Shown: piece by piece, positions 1 through 7,961 of the stretch | Layout: each line of letters starts with the position of its first letter | Position numbering within the stretch: the stretch's first letter is position 1 | DNA from: Octadecabacter temperatus | GTDB taxonomy: Bacteria > Pseudomonadota > Alphaproteobacteria > Rhodobacterales > Rhodobacteraceae | Assembly: GCF_001187845.1 (NCBI RefSeq) | Contig: NZ_CP012160.1 | Coordinates: 1,612,001 to 1,676,000 of the forward strand | Reading direction: 5' to 3' | DNA: 64,000 bases | The notes under the pieces: model-generated | What the model was told of the DNA's origin: nothing | What the model saw: only the letters and a program-made list of their open reading frames with translations | Database searches by the model: none | Translations under genes and position numbers: made by a program

Positions 1-1618
1 CATAGCCAAGGCCCAATGTGCGGAAGTCGTAAGAACGCTGCGCGATTTCCTTGGACGGGAACTGCGCCATCATTACTGAGATTTCCAGCGTCACCGTCCA
101 AAGGCGGGACGCGTGCATGTAGTCTTCAACTTGGAACTCATCGTTCTCGTAGAACGTCAGCAGGTTCATCGAGGCAAGGTTACAGGCCGTGTCGTCAAGG
201 AACATGTACTCGGAACATGGGTTGGATCCGCGGATCGCACCATCTTCTGGGCAGGTGTGCCATGCATTGACAGTGTCGTGGTACTGGATGCCTGGATCAG
301 CGCAAGCCCATGCAGCGTGGCCAACTTGCTCCCAAAGATCACGTGCCTTGATGACCTTGTGAACTTCGCCGTTTTTGCGGTTGATCAGCTTCCAGTTCGC
401 GTCTTCTTCAACAGCTTTCAAGAAAGCGTCTGTTACGCGGATGGAGTTGTTAGAGTTCTGACCGGAAACAGAGTTGTAGGCTTCAGAATCCCAGTCCGTG
501 TCGTACGTTGGGAATTCGATGGATGTGTGGCCCTGCTTTGCATAGTCCAAGACGCGCTTAACGTATGTCTCTGGAATTGCGACCTTTTTGGCTTCGCGCA
601 CGGCGTCTTTCAACTGTGGGTTTACCTTAGGGTCGTAAGCGTCGGCCTCTGCGCCGTCCCAACCTTTGATCGCATCAAAGATCAGGTTTAGTTTGTCTTC
701 GTGCATCTTGGAACCGGCAACAATGGAAGCAACTTTCTGCTCTTCCAAGACCTTCCAGTTGATGAACTCTTCGATATCAGGGTGGTCCGCGTCAACGATA
801 ACCATCTTCGCCGCACGACGTGTTGTGCCACCAGACTTGATCGCGCCAGCCGCACGGTCACCGATTTTCAGGAAACCCATAAGACCAGAAGACTTACCGC
901 CACCTGAGAGGTTTTCGCCAGCTGCGCGCAGCGAGGAGAAGTTCGTCCCAGTGCCGGAACCGTACTTGAACAAACGCGCTTCACGTACCCACAGGTCCAT
1001 GATGCCGCCCTCATTGACCAAATCGTCAGCAACGGACTGAATGAAGCACGCGTGGGGCTGTGGGTGCTCGTACGAGGACTTAGACGCTGTCAGCTTGCCA
1101 GTTTGGTAGTCAACATAGTGGTGACCCTGTGCAGGACCATCGATGCCGTAAGCCCAGTGTAGGCCTGTGTTGAACCACTGTGGAGAGTTTGGCGCCGCGC
1201 GCTGCGTCGCCAACATGTAGCGCATTTCGTCAAAATAGGTTTTGGCGTCTTCTTCAGTGGAGAAATAGCCACCCTTCCAACCCCAATACGCCCACGCACC
1301 TGCGAGACGATCGAAAACTTGCTTGGCGGAAATCTCGCCGGACATCTCAGCGCCCTCAGCAGGAACAGACCGCCATAGGAATTCAGGAACGCCCTTCTCT
1401 TCTACTTTGACGGTTTCAGATGGCACGCCCGCTTTGCGGAAGTATTTCTGTGCGATGACGTCTGACGCAACTTGTGACCACGCTTCGGGAATCTGACAGT
1501 CATCTAGTTTGAAGACGATCGTTCCGTCTGGGTTCCGGATTTCGGACGTGGCGGACTTAAATGCCACTTCTGCGTATGCGTCCTGTCCAGATTTCGTGAA
1601 GTTGCGTTCAATTTTCAT
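1..1618 (-). CDS. nrdJ: Adenosylcobalamin-dependent (class II) ribonucleoside-diphosphate reductase, 3' end outside window
   Basis: Makes deoxyribonucleotides from ribonucleotides in the cytoplasm using a B12-generated thiyl radical, so it needs no oxygen. The frame is open from ATG at 1618 to the left edge, giving 539 residues of a protein that is usually much longer; the C-terminal part is missing only because the window ends. Visible family marks are the first active-site cysteine in HACFIQS (C191), the glycine-rich loop KYGSGTGTNFS, and the finger-loop region NPCSEY with C468, the likely thiyl cysteine, followed by DDTACNLAS. An AGAGG stretch lies just before the ATG. The upstream region carries an NrdR box. 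Family assignment is very secure; regulation is inferred. Confidence 0.96.
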   Translation of the reverse strand, partial: MKIERNFTKSGQDAYAEVAFKSATSEIRNPDGTIVFKLDDCQIPEAWSQVASDVIAQKYFRKAGVPSETVKVEEKGVPEFLWRSVPAEGAEMSGEISAKQVFDRLAGAWAYWGWKGGYFSTEEDAKTYFDEMRYMLATQRAAPNSPQWFNTGLHWAYGIDGPAQGHHYVDYQTGKLTASKSSYEHPQPHACFIQSVADDLVNEGGIMDLWVREARLFKYGSGTGTNFSSLRAAGENLSGGGKSSGLMGFLKIGDRAAGAIKSGGTTRRAAKMVIVDADHPDIEEFINWKVLEEQKVASIVAGSKMHEDKLNLIFDAIKGWDGAEADAYDPKVNPQLKDAVREAKKVAIPETYVKRVLDYAKQGHTSIEFPTYDTDWDSEAYNSVSGQNSNNSIRVTDAFLKAVEEDANWKLINRKNGEVHKVIKARDLWEQVGHAAWACADPGIQYHDTVNAWHTCPEDGAIRGSNPCSEYMFLDDTACNLASMNLLTFYENDEFQVEDYMHASRLWTVTLEISVMMAQFPSKEIAQRSYDFRTLGLGY

Positions 1619-1825
1619 CGCGCTCTTGCCTCTATACTGTGGACCCTGACGTTGCAGCGGTCCTTATCCCACATTCCGACCTGTGTTAGGTCGAACCCTA
1701 TCGACTGCTGAAACGACAACACGTGGCAAACAATGCGCTGCGACCCCTAAAAATAAGGGGGTGCAGTCAAGTCTTCGATACTGTTCAGCATCTAGTAGCT
1801 CGAAACCTGTCCCACGCCGTCTGCA

Positions 1826-1841
1826 ACACTATATGTTGTGT
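1826..1841. promoter_or_regulatory. NrdR box
   Basis: The 16-mer ACACTATATGTTGTGT matches the NrdR consensus acaCwAtATaTwGtgt at all but one position and is close to palindromic. NrdR is the ATP/dATP-sensing repressor of ribonucleotide reductase genes, and nrdJ begins about 208 bases downstream on the minus strand. NrdR boxes normally occur as pairs; I found only this one clear copy. Confidence 0.75.
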
Positions 1842-2078
1842 CGTCTCATCCAGCTCGCACAACATCACTCAACTACACCTAGTGGGTCAACGAATTTTTT
1901 ACCATAAATGTGGATTAAACAGCCTTGACCGAACCTTGGCCGTGTACGGCAGAAAGTGGCCCCCGATTCTCCCTCAGGGTTACACACAGAGCTATGCAAA
2001 CGGTCTTCACCTTCGGCCCATCAGAAAAATACTAGGAAACCCAGAACCCTACCTCGCAAAGTTCACTTTTTACATGAG

Positions 2079-2087
2079 TTATCCACA
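2079..2087 (+). promoter_or_regulatory. DnaA box (TTATCCACA)
   Basis: Exact match to the classical DnaA box TTATNCACA, with two one-mismatch words nearby (TGTGGATTA at 1909-1917, TTACACACA at 1980-1988). DnaA is known to control ribonucleotide reductase genes in some bacteria. A single 9-mer can arise by chance, so function is inferred only from the clustering upstream of nrdJ. Confidence 0.4.
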
Positions 2088-2179
2088 GAGCATTTAGATC
2101 ACGCAGCATCTTGGAAACGTGACTTGCGTCCAAGATCGGCTGTGTCAGTCTTGCCACTGAAATCTGAGTGGAGAAAATT

Positions 2180-2641
2180 ATGCGTTGGACTGTGTTGGGA
2201 ATCGCTTTGGTCATTGCAGGGTGCACGGAAATGCCCGTTTCGACGCCTCCCTCAGCCCCAGGATTTGCCCCCGAGGGCGCGAAACAGGCATATTTTGAGG
2301 ACTACCCAGATAGTTTGTTCTTTGCTGCCGCTGCGGTTTGTAACGGACCAGGGCAATCTGTGGTGCAACCCAGCGCAAACGAGGTCCGTTGCGAATCCCT
2401 ACCCGACCCAGAATCAGCCGCAGCGATCATTTTGCAATTCAACGGGACCGTCGAAGCGCTTCCGAAGTTTGTAATTTCGTTTTCGGGTCAAAGCACATCG
2501 GAAGGATATCTTGTGACAGCGGACAACTACATTCGCGTCCCGCAACGTTCAGGAGGTGCACAACAGGTGCGTTTCCCCAATCTGTCGGTACAAGAAGAGA
2601 TGTCTGCTCTGCTGAGTGCCGCCGGTGGGCGGCCTCTTTAG
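2180..2641 (+). CDS. Small lipoprotein of unknown function
   Basis: A 153-residue predicted lipoprotein. The N-terminus is a short type II signal peptide ending in a lipobox (VIAGC, with C15 as the lipidated residue), so it should sit in the inner or outer membrane facing the periplasm. I chose ATG 2180 over GTG 2168 because GGAG lies six bases before the ATG and the signal peptide then starts at its usual place. The remainder is a mixed alpha/beta-looking domain with no motif I recognise. It stands alone, divergent from nrdJ. Confidence 0.75.
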   Translation: MRWTVLGIALVIAGCTEMPVSTPPSAPGFAPEGAKQAYFEDYPDSLFFAAAAVCNGPGQSVVQPSANEVRCESLPDPESAAAIILQFNGTVEALPKFVISFSGQSTSEGYLVTADNYIRVPQRSGGAQQVRFPNLSVQEEMSALLSAAGGRPL

Positions 2642-2676
2642 AAACAAACATCTTTTAAACTGGGTTTTAGTAGAAA

Positions 2677-2753
2677 TGGTCGGGGCGAGAAGATTCGAAC
2701 TTCCGACCCCCTGTACCCAAAACAGGTGCGCTACCAGGCTGCGCCACGCCCCG
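2677..2753 (-). tRNA. tRNA-Pro, anticodon TGG
   Basis: On the minus strand the 77 bases fold as a full cloverleaf: acceptor arm CGGGGCG/CGCCCCG, anticodon stem CTGTT/AACAG with loop TTTGGGTAC region placing TGG as the anticodon, T-loop GTTCGAATC, and an encoded 3' CCA. It lies downstream of the DUF192 gene on the same strand, 60 bases from its stop, and may share its transcript. Confidence 0.95.
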
Positions 2754-2813
2754 AACCGAGGCCTCATCTAATGCCTGTTCGCGCGGTTGGAAAGCCCAAA
2801 AAGACGAAAATGT

Positions 2814-3311
2814 TCAATTGATTTCACAGGGCCAAATAGCATCGGTGCCAAAGCTTGGATGTTGCAGCTGATCGCCGACCTCAAGACCAAGCATTGCAGC
2901 CAATCCGCCGTTGATTTCCAACACGAACTGAATGTCTTCACCGCCAAAAATAGGTGTTTCATCGAGGGGCTGCGCCATTGCGTGAATATTTTGCACAACG
3001 CCATTCTCATTCACAAAAACCATATCCAACGGAATCAGCGTGTTGCGCATCCAAAAACTTGCACGCTGAGGGCGTTCATAAACGAACAACATCCCCTGCA
3101 TCGTTGCCATCTCTTCGACGAACATCAGACCTTGCGAACGTTCTTCGACTGAGTCGGCGACATCAACGGTGAACTGAACTGTTCCCGCATCATCTCGAAT
3201 TGTCACTGTATCTGGAGAACAGGCCGCGTTGACTGCACCGACAAAAGAAACCGCTGCAATCATTGCTGTGGTTAGTCCCGTGATTAATCGCGGGGAACTG
3301 CACTTTCCCAT
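2814..3311 (-). CDS. DUF192 family secreted protein
   Basis: A 165-residue protein with a Sec-type signal peptide (residues about 1-29, ending in VNA-A) followed by a DUF192 domain. The family is a small beta-barrel fold of unknown function; typical motifs are visible as [31 protein letters not shown] and FVLEINGG. The gene starts 28 bases inside the 3' end of the cold-shock gene, so the two are almost certainly translated from one transcript. Location is probably periplasmic. Family call is secure; role is not known. Confidence 0.88.
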   Translation of the reverse strand: MGKCSSPRLITGLTTAMIAAVSFVGAVNAACSPDTVTIRDDAGTVQFTVDVADSVEERSQGLMFVEEMATMQGMLFVYERPQRASFWMRNTLIPLDMVFVNENGVVQNIHAMAQPLDETPIFGGEDIQFVLEINGGLAAMLGLEVGDQLQHPSFGTDAIWPCEIN

Positions 3312-3805
3312 GGCAAAACCTCTGCCGCCATGAGCCCACGTTTACCTTCAATGGCCCGCAGCGCAATGGCTTCACCGGGAAGCAAATCAGCAAGCCCGGC
3401 AAGGCGCAAGACTTCGATATGCACAAACACGTCAGCATCGTCGCCAAACACATTAGCGAATCCGAAACCTTTGGCCTTATCGAACCATTTGACGCGTGCT
3501 GGCTCAACCGGAGCCGCTGCAATCTCTTCTGGATCGAACTCTGCGAAATCGGCCAAGCCGCTGGATACTGGTTCCAAGCTCTGCTCGATCGACAAGACCT
3601 CAGATGCCTGCAAGCCGCGGTCTGTTTTCGTAACCATGACTTGAATGCCCGTGCCGTCTGTGACCGAGCTCTGCCCAAAGTTGCGTAACACATTGGCATG
3701 CAACAATATGTCAGGTCCACCATCTGTCGCAACGATAAAACCAAACCCCTTACCCGGGTCAAACCACTTCACGTGGCCATCCATAATGTATTCGTCAGTG
3801 TTCAT
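3284..3805 (-). CDS. Cold-shock protein with two CSD domains
   Basis: A 173-residue cytoplasmic nucleic-acid-binding protein with two cold-shock domains in tandem, roughly residues 9-73 and 103-166. Both carry the RNP1-like signature (VKWFDPGKGFGFI and VKWFDKAKGFGF) and an RNP2-like stretch (DILLHANVL and DVFVHIEVL). They are joined by an acidic, alanine-rich linker. Single-domain CspA proteins are about 70 residues; the two-domain form is common in alphaproteobacteria. It probably acts as an RNA chaperone in stress or stationary phase. It overlaps the DUF192 gene downstream. Confidence 0.93.
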   Translation of the reverse strand: MNTDEYIMDGHVKWFDPGKGFGFIVATDGGPDILLHANVLRNFGQSSVTDGTGIQVMVTKTDRGLQASEVLSIEQSLEPVSSGLADFAEFDPEEIAAAPVEPARVKWFDKAKGFGFANVFGDDADVFVHIEVLRLAGLADLLPGEAIALRAIEGKRGLMAAEVLPWESAVPRD

Positions 3806-3918
3806 CTTGGTATCAATCTTGTCTTTGTCTGCGCGTCCCCAAAACTAACGCAAACGTGTTCCACCCACTCGTTAACTGTACGGTCAGGAAAGAAAACACA
3901 AGCTTTCCCGTAAGGCAA

Positions 3919-3937
3919 TTTTCACGAAGCGTGAAAA
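3919..3937 (-). terminator. Hairpin after pdxH
   Basis: Perfect 8-bp inverted repeat TTTTCACG / CGTGAAAA with a three-base loop, directly after the pdxH stop codon on the minus strand. The T run after the stem is very short, so termination may be partial. Confidence 0.45.
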
Positions 3938-3938
3938 A

Positions 3939-4544
3939 TTAGGGGTTCAAACGCTCAATTTTCCAAGGGTCATGCAGGCTAGAACGCGACCAACGGAACC
4001 GGTCATGCAACCTAAAGTCGCCGTCGGCCCAAAACTCAATTTCGACCGGAGAGATTCGGAAACCACCCCAAAATGGCGGGCGGTCAGGGTTGATCCCTTT
4101 GGTCGCGGTCACCTTTGCAACCTCCCCGACCAGCGTCGCACGAGAGGGCAAGGGCTGGGACTGCTTTGATGCCCATGCTCCTAGTCTACTTTTGAGACTA
4201 CGAGAGGCGTAGTATGCATCAGCCTGCGGGCCGTCTTCGCGCACAACCGTGCCGCGAACCCGGACTTGGCGGCGCTGTGATTTCCAGTGCATCACAAAAG
4301 CCGCTTTGCCGGACTGGGCCAGCTCCTGCCCCTTTGCGCTGTCGTAGTTTGTGTAGAACACGAAGGCGTCCGCTTCGATTTCTTTCAGCAACACCATACG
4401 CGCATTCGGCATCCCGTCAGCATCAACAGTCGAAAGCGCTATAGCGTTTGGATCGTTCGGCTCAGTGACTTCCGCATCGGCCAACCACGCCCTTGCAATC
4501 GCAAAGGGGTCCTCGCCTGCAAATTTTCCGCTTCTGTCCGCCAT
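3939..4544 (-). CDS. pdxH: Pyridoxamine 5'-phosphate oxidase
   Basis: FMN-dependent enzyme that oxidises pyridoxine or pyridoxamine 5'-phosphate to pyridoxal 5'-phosphate, the last step of vitamin B6 cofactor synthesis and salvage. The 201-residue length is usual. Conserved pieces are ARMVLLKEI (FMN/substrate binding), [14 protein letters not shown], the WASKQSQPL segment, [17 protein letters not shown] and the C-terminal [10 protein letters not shown]. It is monocistronic here, between the cold-shock gene and divergent fabI. Confidence 0.96.
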   Translation of the reverse strand: MADRSGKFAGEDPFAIARAWLADAEVTEPNDPNAIALSTVDADGMPNARMVLLKEIEADAFVFYTNYDSAKGQELAQSGKAAFVMHWKSQRRQVRVRGTVVREDGPQADAYYASRSLKSRLGAWASKQSQPLPSRATLVGEVAKVTATKGINPDRPPFWGGFRISPVEIEFWADGDFRLHDRFRWSRSSLHDPWKIERLNP

Positions 4545-4726
4545 CTGTATTATCCTTTTGGTACGCCGCTCATATAGGTGGGCGCAACACGGGTGTGGTC
4601 AAGAGCAATCCTTAGTTCGCTCTGATCTTGTGGGAGCAGCCCCTATCGCCTAAACCAATGCAACAAGATCCGCCAATTTGCGGCCAAACGAGTGCGTAAA
4701 CAAAAAAGCGCAGTGAAGGGAAAGTT

Positions 4727-5539
4727 ATGTCATCCAATTTGATGCAAGGAAAACGCGGTCTGATTATGGGCCTCGCCAACGACAAATCCATTGCATGGGG
4801 CATTGCGAAAGCCCTTGCTGATGCGGGCGCTGAACTTGCGTTCTCTTATCAAGGTGATGCTTTGAAGAAACGCGTTGATCCGTTGGCGGCTTCGCTCGGG
4901 TCAGATATCGTTCTTCCCTGTGACGTGAGCGATGATGCTTCCATTGATGGGTTATTTGATGGCATCAAGGAACACTGGGACAACATTGACTTCGTCGTGC
5001 ATGCGATTGGTTTCTCTGACAAAAGCGAACTTCGCGGCCGTTACGTGGACACCAGCGCGGATAACTTCCGCATGACGATGGACATCTCGGTCTATTCGTT
5101 CACGGCTGTTATGCAGCGGGCTGAGAAGATGATGAACAAAGGCGGCAGCGCCATTACCCTCACCTATTACGGTGCTGAACGTATCATGCCGCATTACAAC
5201 GTCATGGGCGTTGCAAAGGCCGCTTTGGAAGCAAGCGTGCGCTACATGGCTGAAGACCTCGGTAAAGACGGTATTCGCGTGAACTCGATCTCTGCGGGTC
5301 CGATCAAAACACTCGCCGCGTCCGGCATCGGTGATTTCCGCTACATACTGAAATGGAACGAGTACAACTCGCCGCTGCGCAAGAACGTCTCTATCGACGA
5401 AGTGGGTGGTTCTGCTTTGTATCTGTTGTCTGACCTCAGCACTGGTGTGACAGGCGAAACGCACCACGTGGATGCGGGTTACCACGTTGTTGGCATGAAA
5501 GCGGTCGACGCCCCTGATATGTCGCCCAACAAGGATTAA
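4727..5539 (+). CDS. fabI: Enoyl-[acyl-carrier-protein] reductase (NADH)
   Basis: Reduces the enoyl-ACP double bond in the last step of each round of fatty-acid elongation. It belongs to the short-chain dehydrogenase fold: N-terminal nucleotide-binding loop GLANDKSIAWG, and the FabI catalytic pair in a Tyr-x6-Lys arrangement at Y157 and K164 (HYNVMGVAKAAL). The 270-residue length is normal. The C-terminal SAGPIKTLAASGI loop covers the substrate site in this family. GGGAAAG lies before the ATG. It heads a tight run with the LysE gene, three bases downstream. Confidence 0.97.
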   Translation: MSSNLMQGKRGLIMGLANDKSIAWGIAKALADAGAELAFSYQGDALKKRVDPLAASLGSDIVLPCDVSDDASIDGLFDGIKEHWDNIDFVVHAIGFSDKSELRGRYVDTSADNFRMTMDISVYSFTAVMQRAEKMMNKGGSAITLTYYGAERIMPHYNVMGVAKAALEASVRYMAEDLGKDGIRVNSISAGPIKTLAASGIGDFRYILKWNEYNSPLRKNVSIDEVGGSALYLLSDLSTGVTGETHHVDAGYHVVGMKAVDAPDMSPNKD

Positions 5540-5542
5540 GAA

Positions 5543-6157
5543 ATGTCAGTCGCCGCGCTTTTTGCGATTTGGTCGCTTCATTTAATGGCCGCGGTCAGCC
5601 CTGGCCCGGCGGTTCTAATGTCTGCGCGCATCGGCATTCGTGACGGATTGCGCACAGGCATTTTTCTATCCGTCGGGATTGGTATCGGCGGCGTTGTCTG
5701 GGCTGCGGCTGCATTGTTTGGCTTGAATTTGCTCTTTGCTGCGGCACCCGCGTTGCTGCTGGGGTTCAAGATCATTGGCGGCGCCTATCTCGTTTGGATG
5801 GGCTGGCATATGTGGCGCGAGGCGGCTGTTTCGCTTGATGTATCAGACGTCAAACAGCCGTCACTGACCCCACTTAACGCACTTCGCCTTGGATTGATCA
5901 CGCAACTGGCCAACCCTAAACCTGCGGTGCTGTTCAGTGCGATCTTCTTGGGCACTGTGCCACCGACGGCACCAGCTTGGGTTTACGGCGTCATTCTGCT
6001 CATTGTGTTTGCCAATGAAACAATCTGGAACAGCGCAGTCGCGCGTGTTTTCTCGTTTGATCGCACCAAACGCGCCTATACGGGGCTGAAATCCACAATT
6101 GATCGCGCTTTCGGGGCTGCTTTGGCCGTTCTTGGCGTAAAAATCGCAGCGACCTAA
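5543..6157 (+). CDS. LysE/RhtB family amino-acid exporter
   Basis: A 204-residue inner-membrane protein with about six hydrophobic helices. The family signature SPGPAVLMSARIGIRDG sits near residues 15-35, and a second conserved segment (LANPKPAVLFSAIF) lies near residue 120. LysE/RhtB proteins export amino acids or derivatives such as lysine, homoserine or threonine; the substrate cannot be told from sequence. It starts three bases after fabI and is probably cotranscribed. Confidence 0.88.
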   Translation: MSVAALFAIWSLHLMAAVSPGPAVLMSARIGIRDGLRTGIFLSVGIGIGGVVWAAAALFGLNLLFAAAPALLLGFKIIGGAYLVWMGWHMWREAAVSLDVSDVKQPSLTPLNALRLGLITQLANPKPAVLFSAIFLGTVPPTAPAWVYGVILLIVFANETIWNSAVARVFSFDRTKRAYTGLKSTIDRAFGAALAVLGVKIAAT

Positions 6158-6193
6158 CCTGCTACCTGCCACACAAAACAAAAGGCCTATGCC

Positions 6194-6712
6194 ATGACCG
6201 ACCGCCTGCCACACGAAAAAGGGTTCCACATCTCTTGGGATCAAATCCACCGCGACAGCCGCGCACTTGCATGGCGTCTGGATGGCAAAGGCCCAGATGA
6301 TGGCGCGTGGAAAGCCGTTGTGGCAATCACACGCGGCGGCATGGCCCCTGCAATGATCATCGCGCGTGAACTTGATGTGCGCACGGTCGATACGATTTCC
6401 GTCGTGTCCTACCATTCCGGCGGTGGCAAAGCGGATCAACGCCGTGAAGCTAAAGTGTTGAAAGCCCCTGACGCTGAAATCATGGGCGACGGCACGGGCG
6501 TTCTTGTGATCGATGACCTAGTCGACAGCGGTAAAACCTTGGAATTGGTGCGTGAGCTTTACCCGAATGCCCACTTCGCAACGGTTTATGCCAAGCCAGA
6601 AGGTGAACCGCAGGTCGATACGTTCATCACCGGCGTGTCCCAAGACACGTGGATCTTCTTCCCGTGGGATATGGCATTGCAATATGTCGAACCTTACCGT
6701 GGTAAAGATTAA
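6194..6712 (+). CDS. gpt: Xanthine (guanine) phosphoribosyltransferase
   Basis: Salvages xanthine, guanine or hypoxanthine to the nucleoside monophosphate using PRPP. The 172 residues contain the type I phosphoribosyltransferase PRPP loop [13 protein letters not shown] (about residues 104-116), the upstream [13 protein letters not shown] segment, and the C-terminal WIFFPWDM typical of the E. coli Gpt branch. Cytoplasmic, possibly membrane-associated as in E. coli. The stop codon directly abuts the ATG of the aminotransferase, indicating translational coupling. Confidence 0.94.
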   Translation: MTDRLPHEKGFHISWDQIHRDSRALAWRLDGKGPDDGAWKAVVAITRGGMAPAMIIARELDVRTVDTISVVSYHSGGGKADQRREAKVLKAPDAEIMGDGTGVLVIDDLVDSGKTLELVRELYPNAHFATVYAKPEGEPQVDTFITGVSQDTWIFFPWDMALQYVEPYRGKD

Positions 6713-7885
6713 ATGAAACCGACCCTGCCCCGCACAGCCACCACGTTTTCGCCGCCAGTGATGGAAGCGCGCCGTTGGTTGGACGGGGTCGATTTCAGTG
6801 ATCGCCCGCTGATCAACGTGAGCCAAGCCGCACCCGTTGATCCGCCACCCTTGGCGATGCGTCAGGCGATGGCACAGATCATCGTCGACAACGACGAGGC
6901 GCATTTATACGGGCCCGTTTTGGGATTGCCGGACCTACGTGCCGAAGTCACAACGCAATGGTCAAACAGCTATGGTGGGCAGGTTTCCGCAGACAACGTC
7001 GCCATCACATCTGGTTGCAATCAGGCGTTTACCGCCGCGATTTCAACGCTTTGCGCTGAGGATGATGAAGTAATTCTTCCGGTTCCGTATTATTTCAACC
7101 ACCGCATGTGGTTGGACATGGCAGGCGTGAGAACTGTTCCTTTGACAGCGGGCGCAGGCCTTGTCCCGCACGCGAAGGACGCTGAAGCACTTATAACACC
7201 CAAGACCCGCGCGATTGTTTTGGTAACACCAAACAATCCTGGTGGTGTCGAATATCCGGCTGAAACGGTACAGGCATTTGCAGACCTTGCCCGCGCCAAA
7301 GGCATCGCACTGATCATCGATGAAACCTACCGCGATTTTGACAGCCGCACAGGTGCGCCGCACGACCTGTTTAGGGACCCCAACTGGGGCGACACGCTGA
7401 TCCAGCTCTATTCGTTCTCAAAAGCCTACCGTTTGACGGGTCACCGTGTTGGGGCCTTGGTTGCCTCTCCGTCCCGTTTGGTTGAGGTCGAGAAATTCCT
7501 CGACACGGTCACGATCTGCCCTAACCAGCTTGGCCAACACGCCGCCCTTTGGGGGATGCAGAACCTTACCGACTGGCTGGCAGGTGAACGTTTGGAAATT
7601 CTGGACCGTCGCGCCGCGATTGAGGAACAGTTTCCACGGTTGGCGAAACATGGTTGGATTCTTGAAGGGTGCGGCGCCTATTTCGCCTACCTCAAGCACC
7701 CGTTTGATATGGCGTCCGATGATTTGGCGCGTGATCTGGTGAGGAAATCCGGTGTTTTGACCCTGCCCGGCACGATGTTCATGCCCGACGGTGAAGGAAC
7801 GCAACACCTTCGCGTGGCTTTCGCGAACGTCGATCGCGCCGGAATAACGGCATTGTTTGACCGTCTCGTGGCCTATCACGGCTAA
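6713..7885 (+). CDS. PLP-dependent aminotransferase, class I/II
   Basis: A 390-residue fold-type I aminotransferase. The Schiff-base lysine is K237 in SFSKAYRLTGHRVGA; other family marks are the GPVLGLPDLR loop, TSGCNQAFTAAI, TPNNPGG (substrate carboxylate contact) and LIIDETYRDF (cofactor aspartate and tyrosine). The amino-acid substrate is not predictable from these motifs. Its ATG follows the gpt stop with no gap, so the two are coupled, although a functional link is not obvious. Confidence 0.88.
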   Translation: MKPTLPRTATTFSPPVMEARRWLDGVDFSDRPLINVSQAAPVDPPPLAMRQAMAQIIVDNDEAHLYGPVLGLPDLRAEVTTQWSNSYGGQVSADNVAITSGCNQAFTAAISTLCAEDDEVILPVPYYFNHRMWLDMAGVRTVPLTAGAGLVPHAKDAEALITPKTRAIVLVTPNNPGGVEYPAETVQAFADLARAKGIALIIDETYRDFDSRTGAPHDLFRDPNWGDTLIQLYSFSKAYRLTGHRVGALVASPSRLVEVEKFLDTVTICPNQLGQHAALWGMQNLTDWLAGERLEILDRRAAIEEQFPRLAKHGWILEGCGAYFAYLKHPFDMASDDLARDLVRKSGVLTLPGTMFMPDGEGTQHLRVAFANVDRAGITALFDRLVAYHG

Positions 7886-7961
7886 GTTCGCTTGCACGCG
7901 GCCCACGCCCCGCCTATTCAGTTGCAAACGTTAAACGGACTTAATTCTAGGCGACTGCATC

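Larger units (their letters stand above)
1619..2179. other. Long non-coding region upstream of nrdJ and the lipoprotein gene
   Basis: About 560 bases between two divergent genes with no frame I believe is coding. It holds a near-consensus NrdR box (1826-1841), one exact DnaA box TTATCCACA (2079-2087), two one-mismatch DnaA-like words (1909-1917 on the minus strand, 1980-1988 on the plus strand), and a small ACCCC/GGGGT hairpin near 1743-1762 that would fall in the nrdJ 5' leader. I looked for a cobalamin riboswitch core in the leader and did not recognise one. Confidence 0.6.

Noticed and set aside
1619-1825. Cobalamin riboswitch in the nrdJ leader
   Set aside because: Expected for B12-linked genes, but I could not find a B12-box-like core; B12-dependent reductase genes need not carry one.
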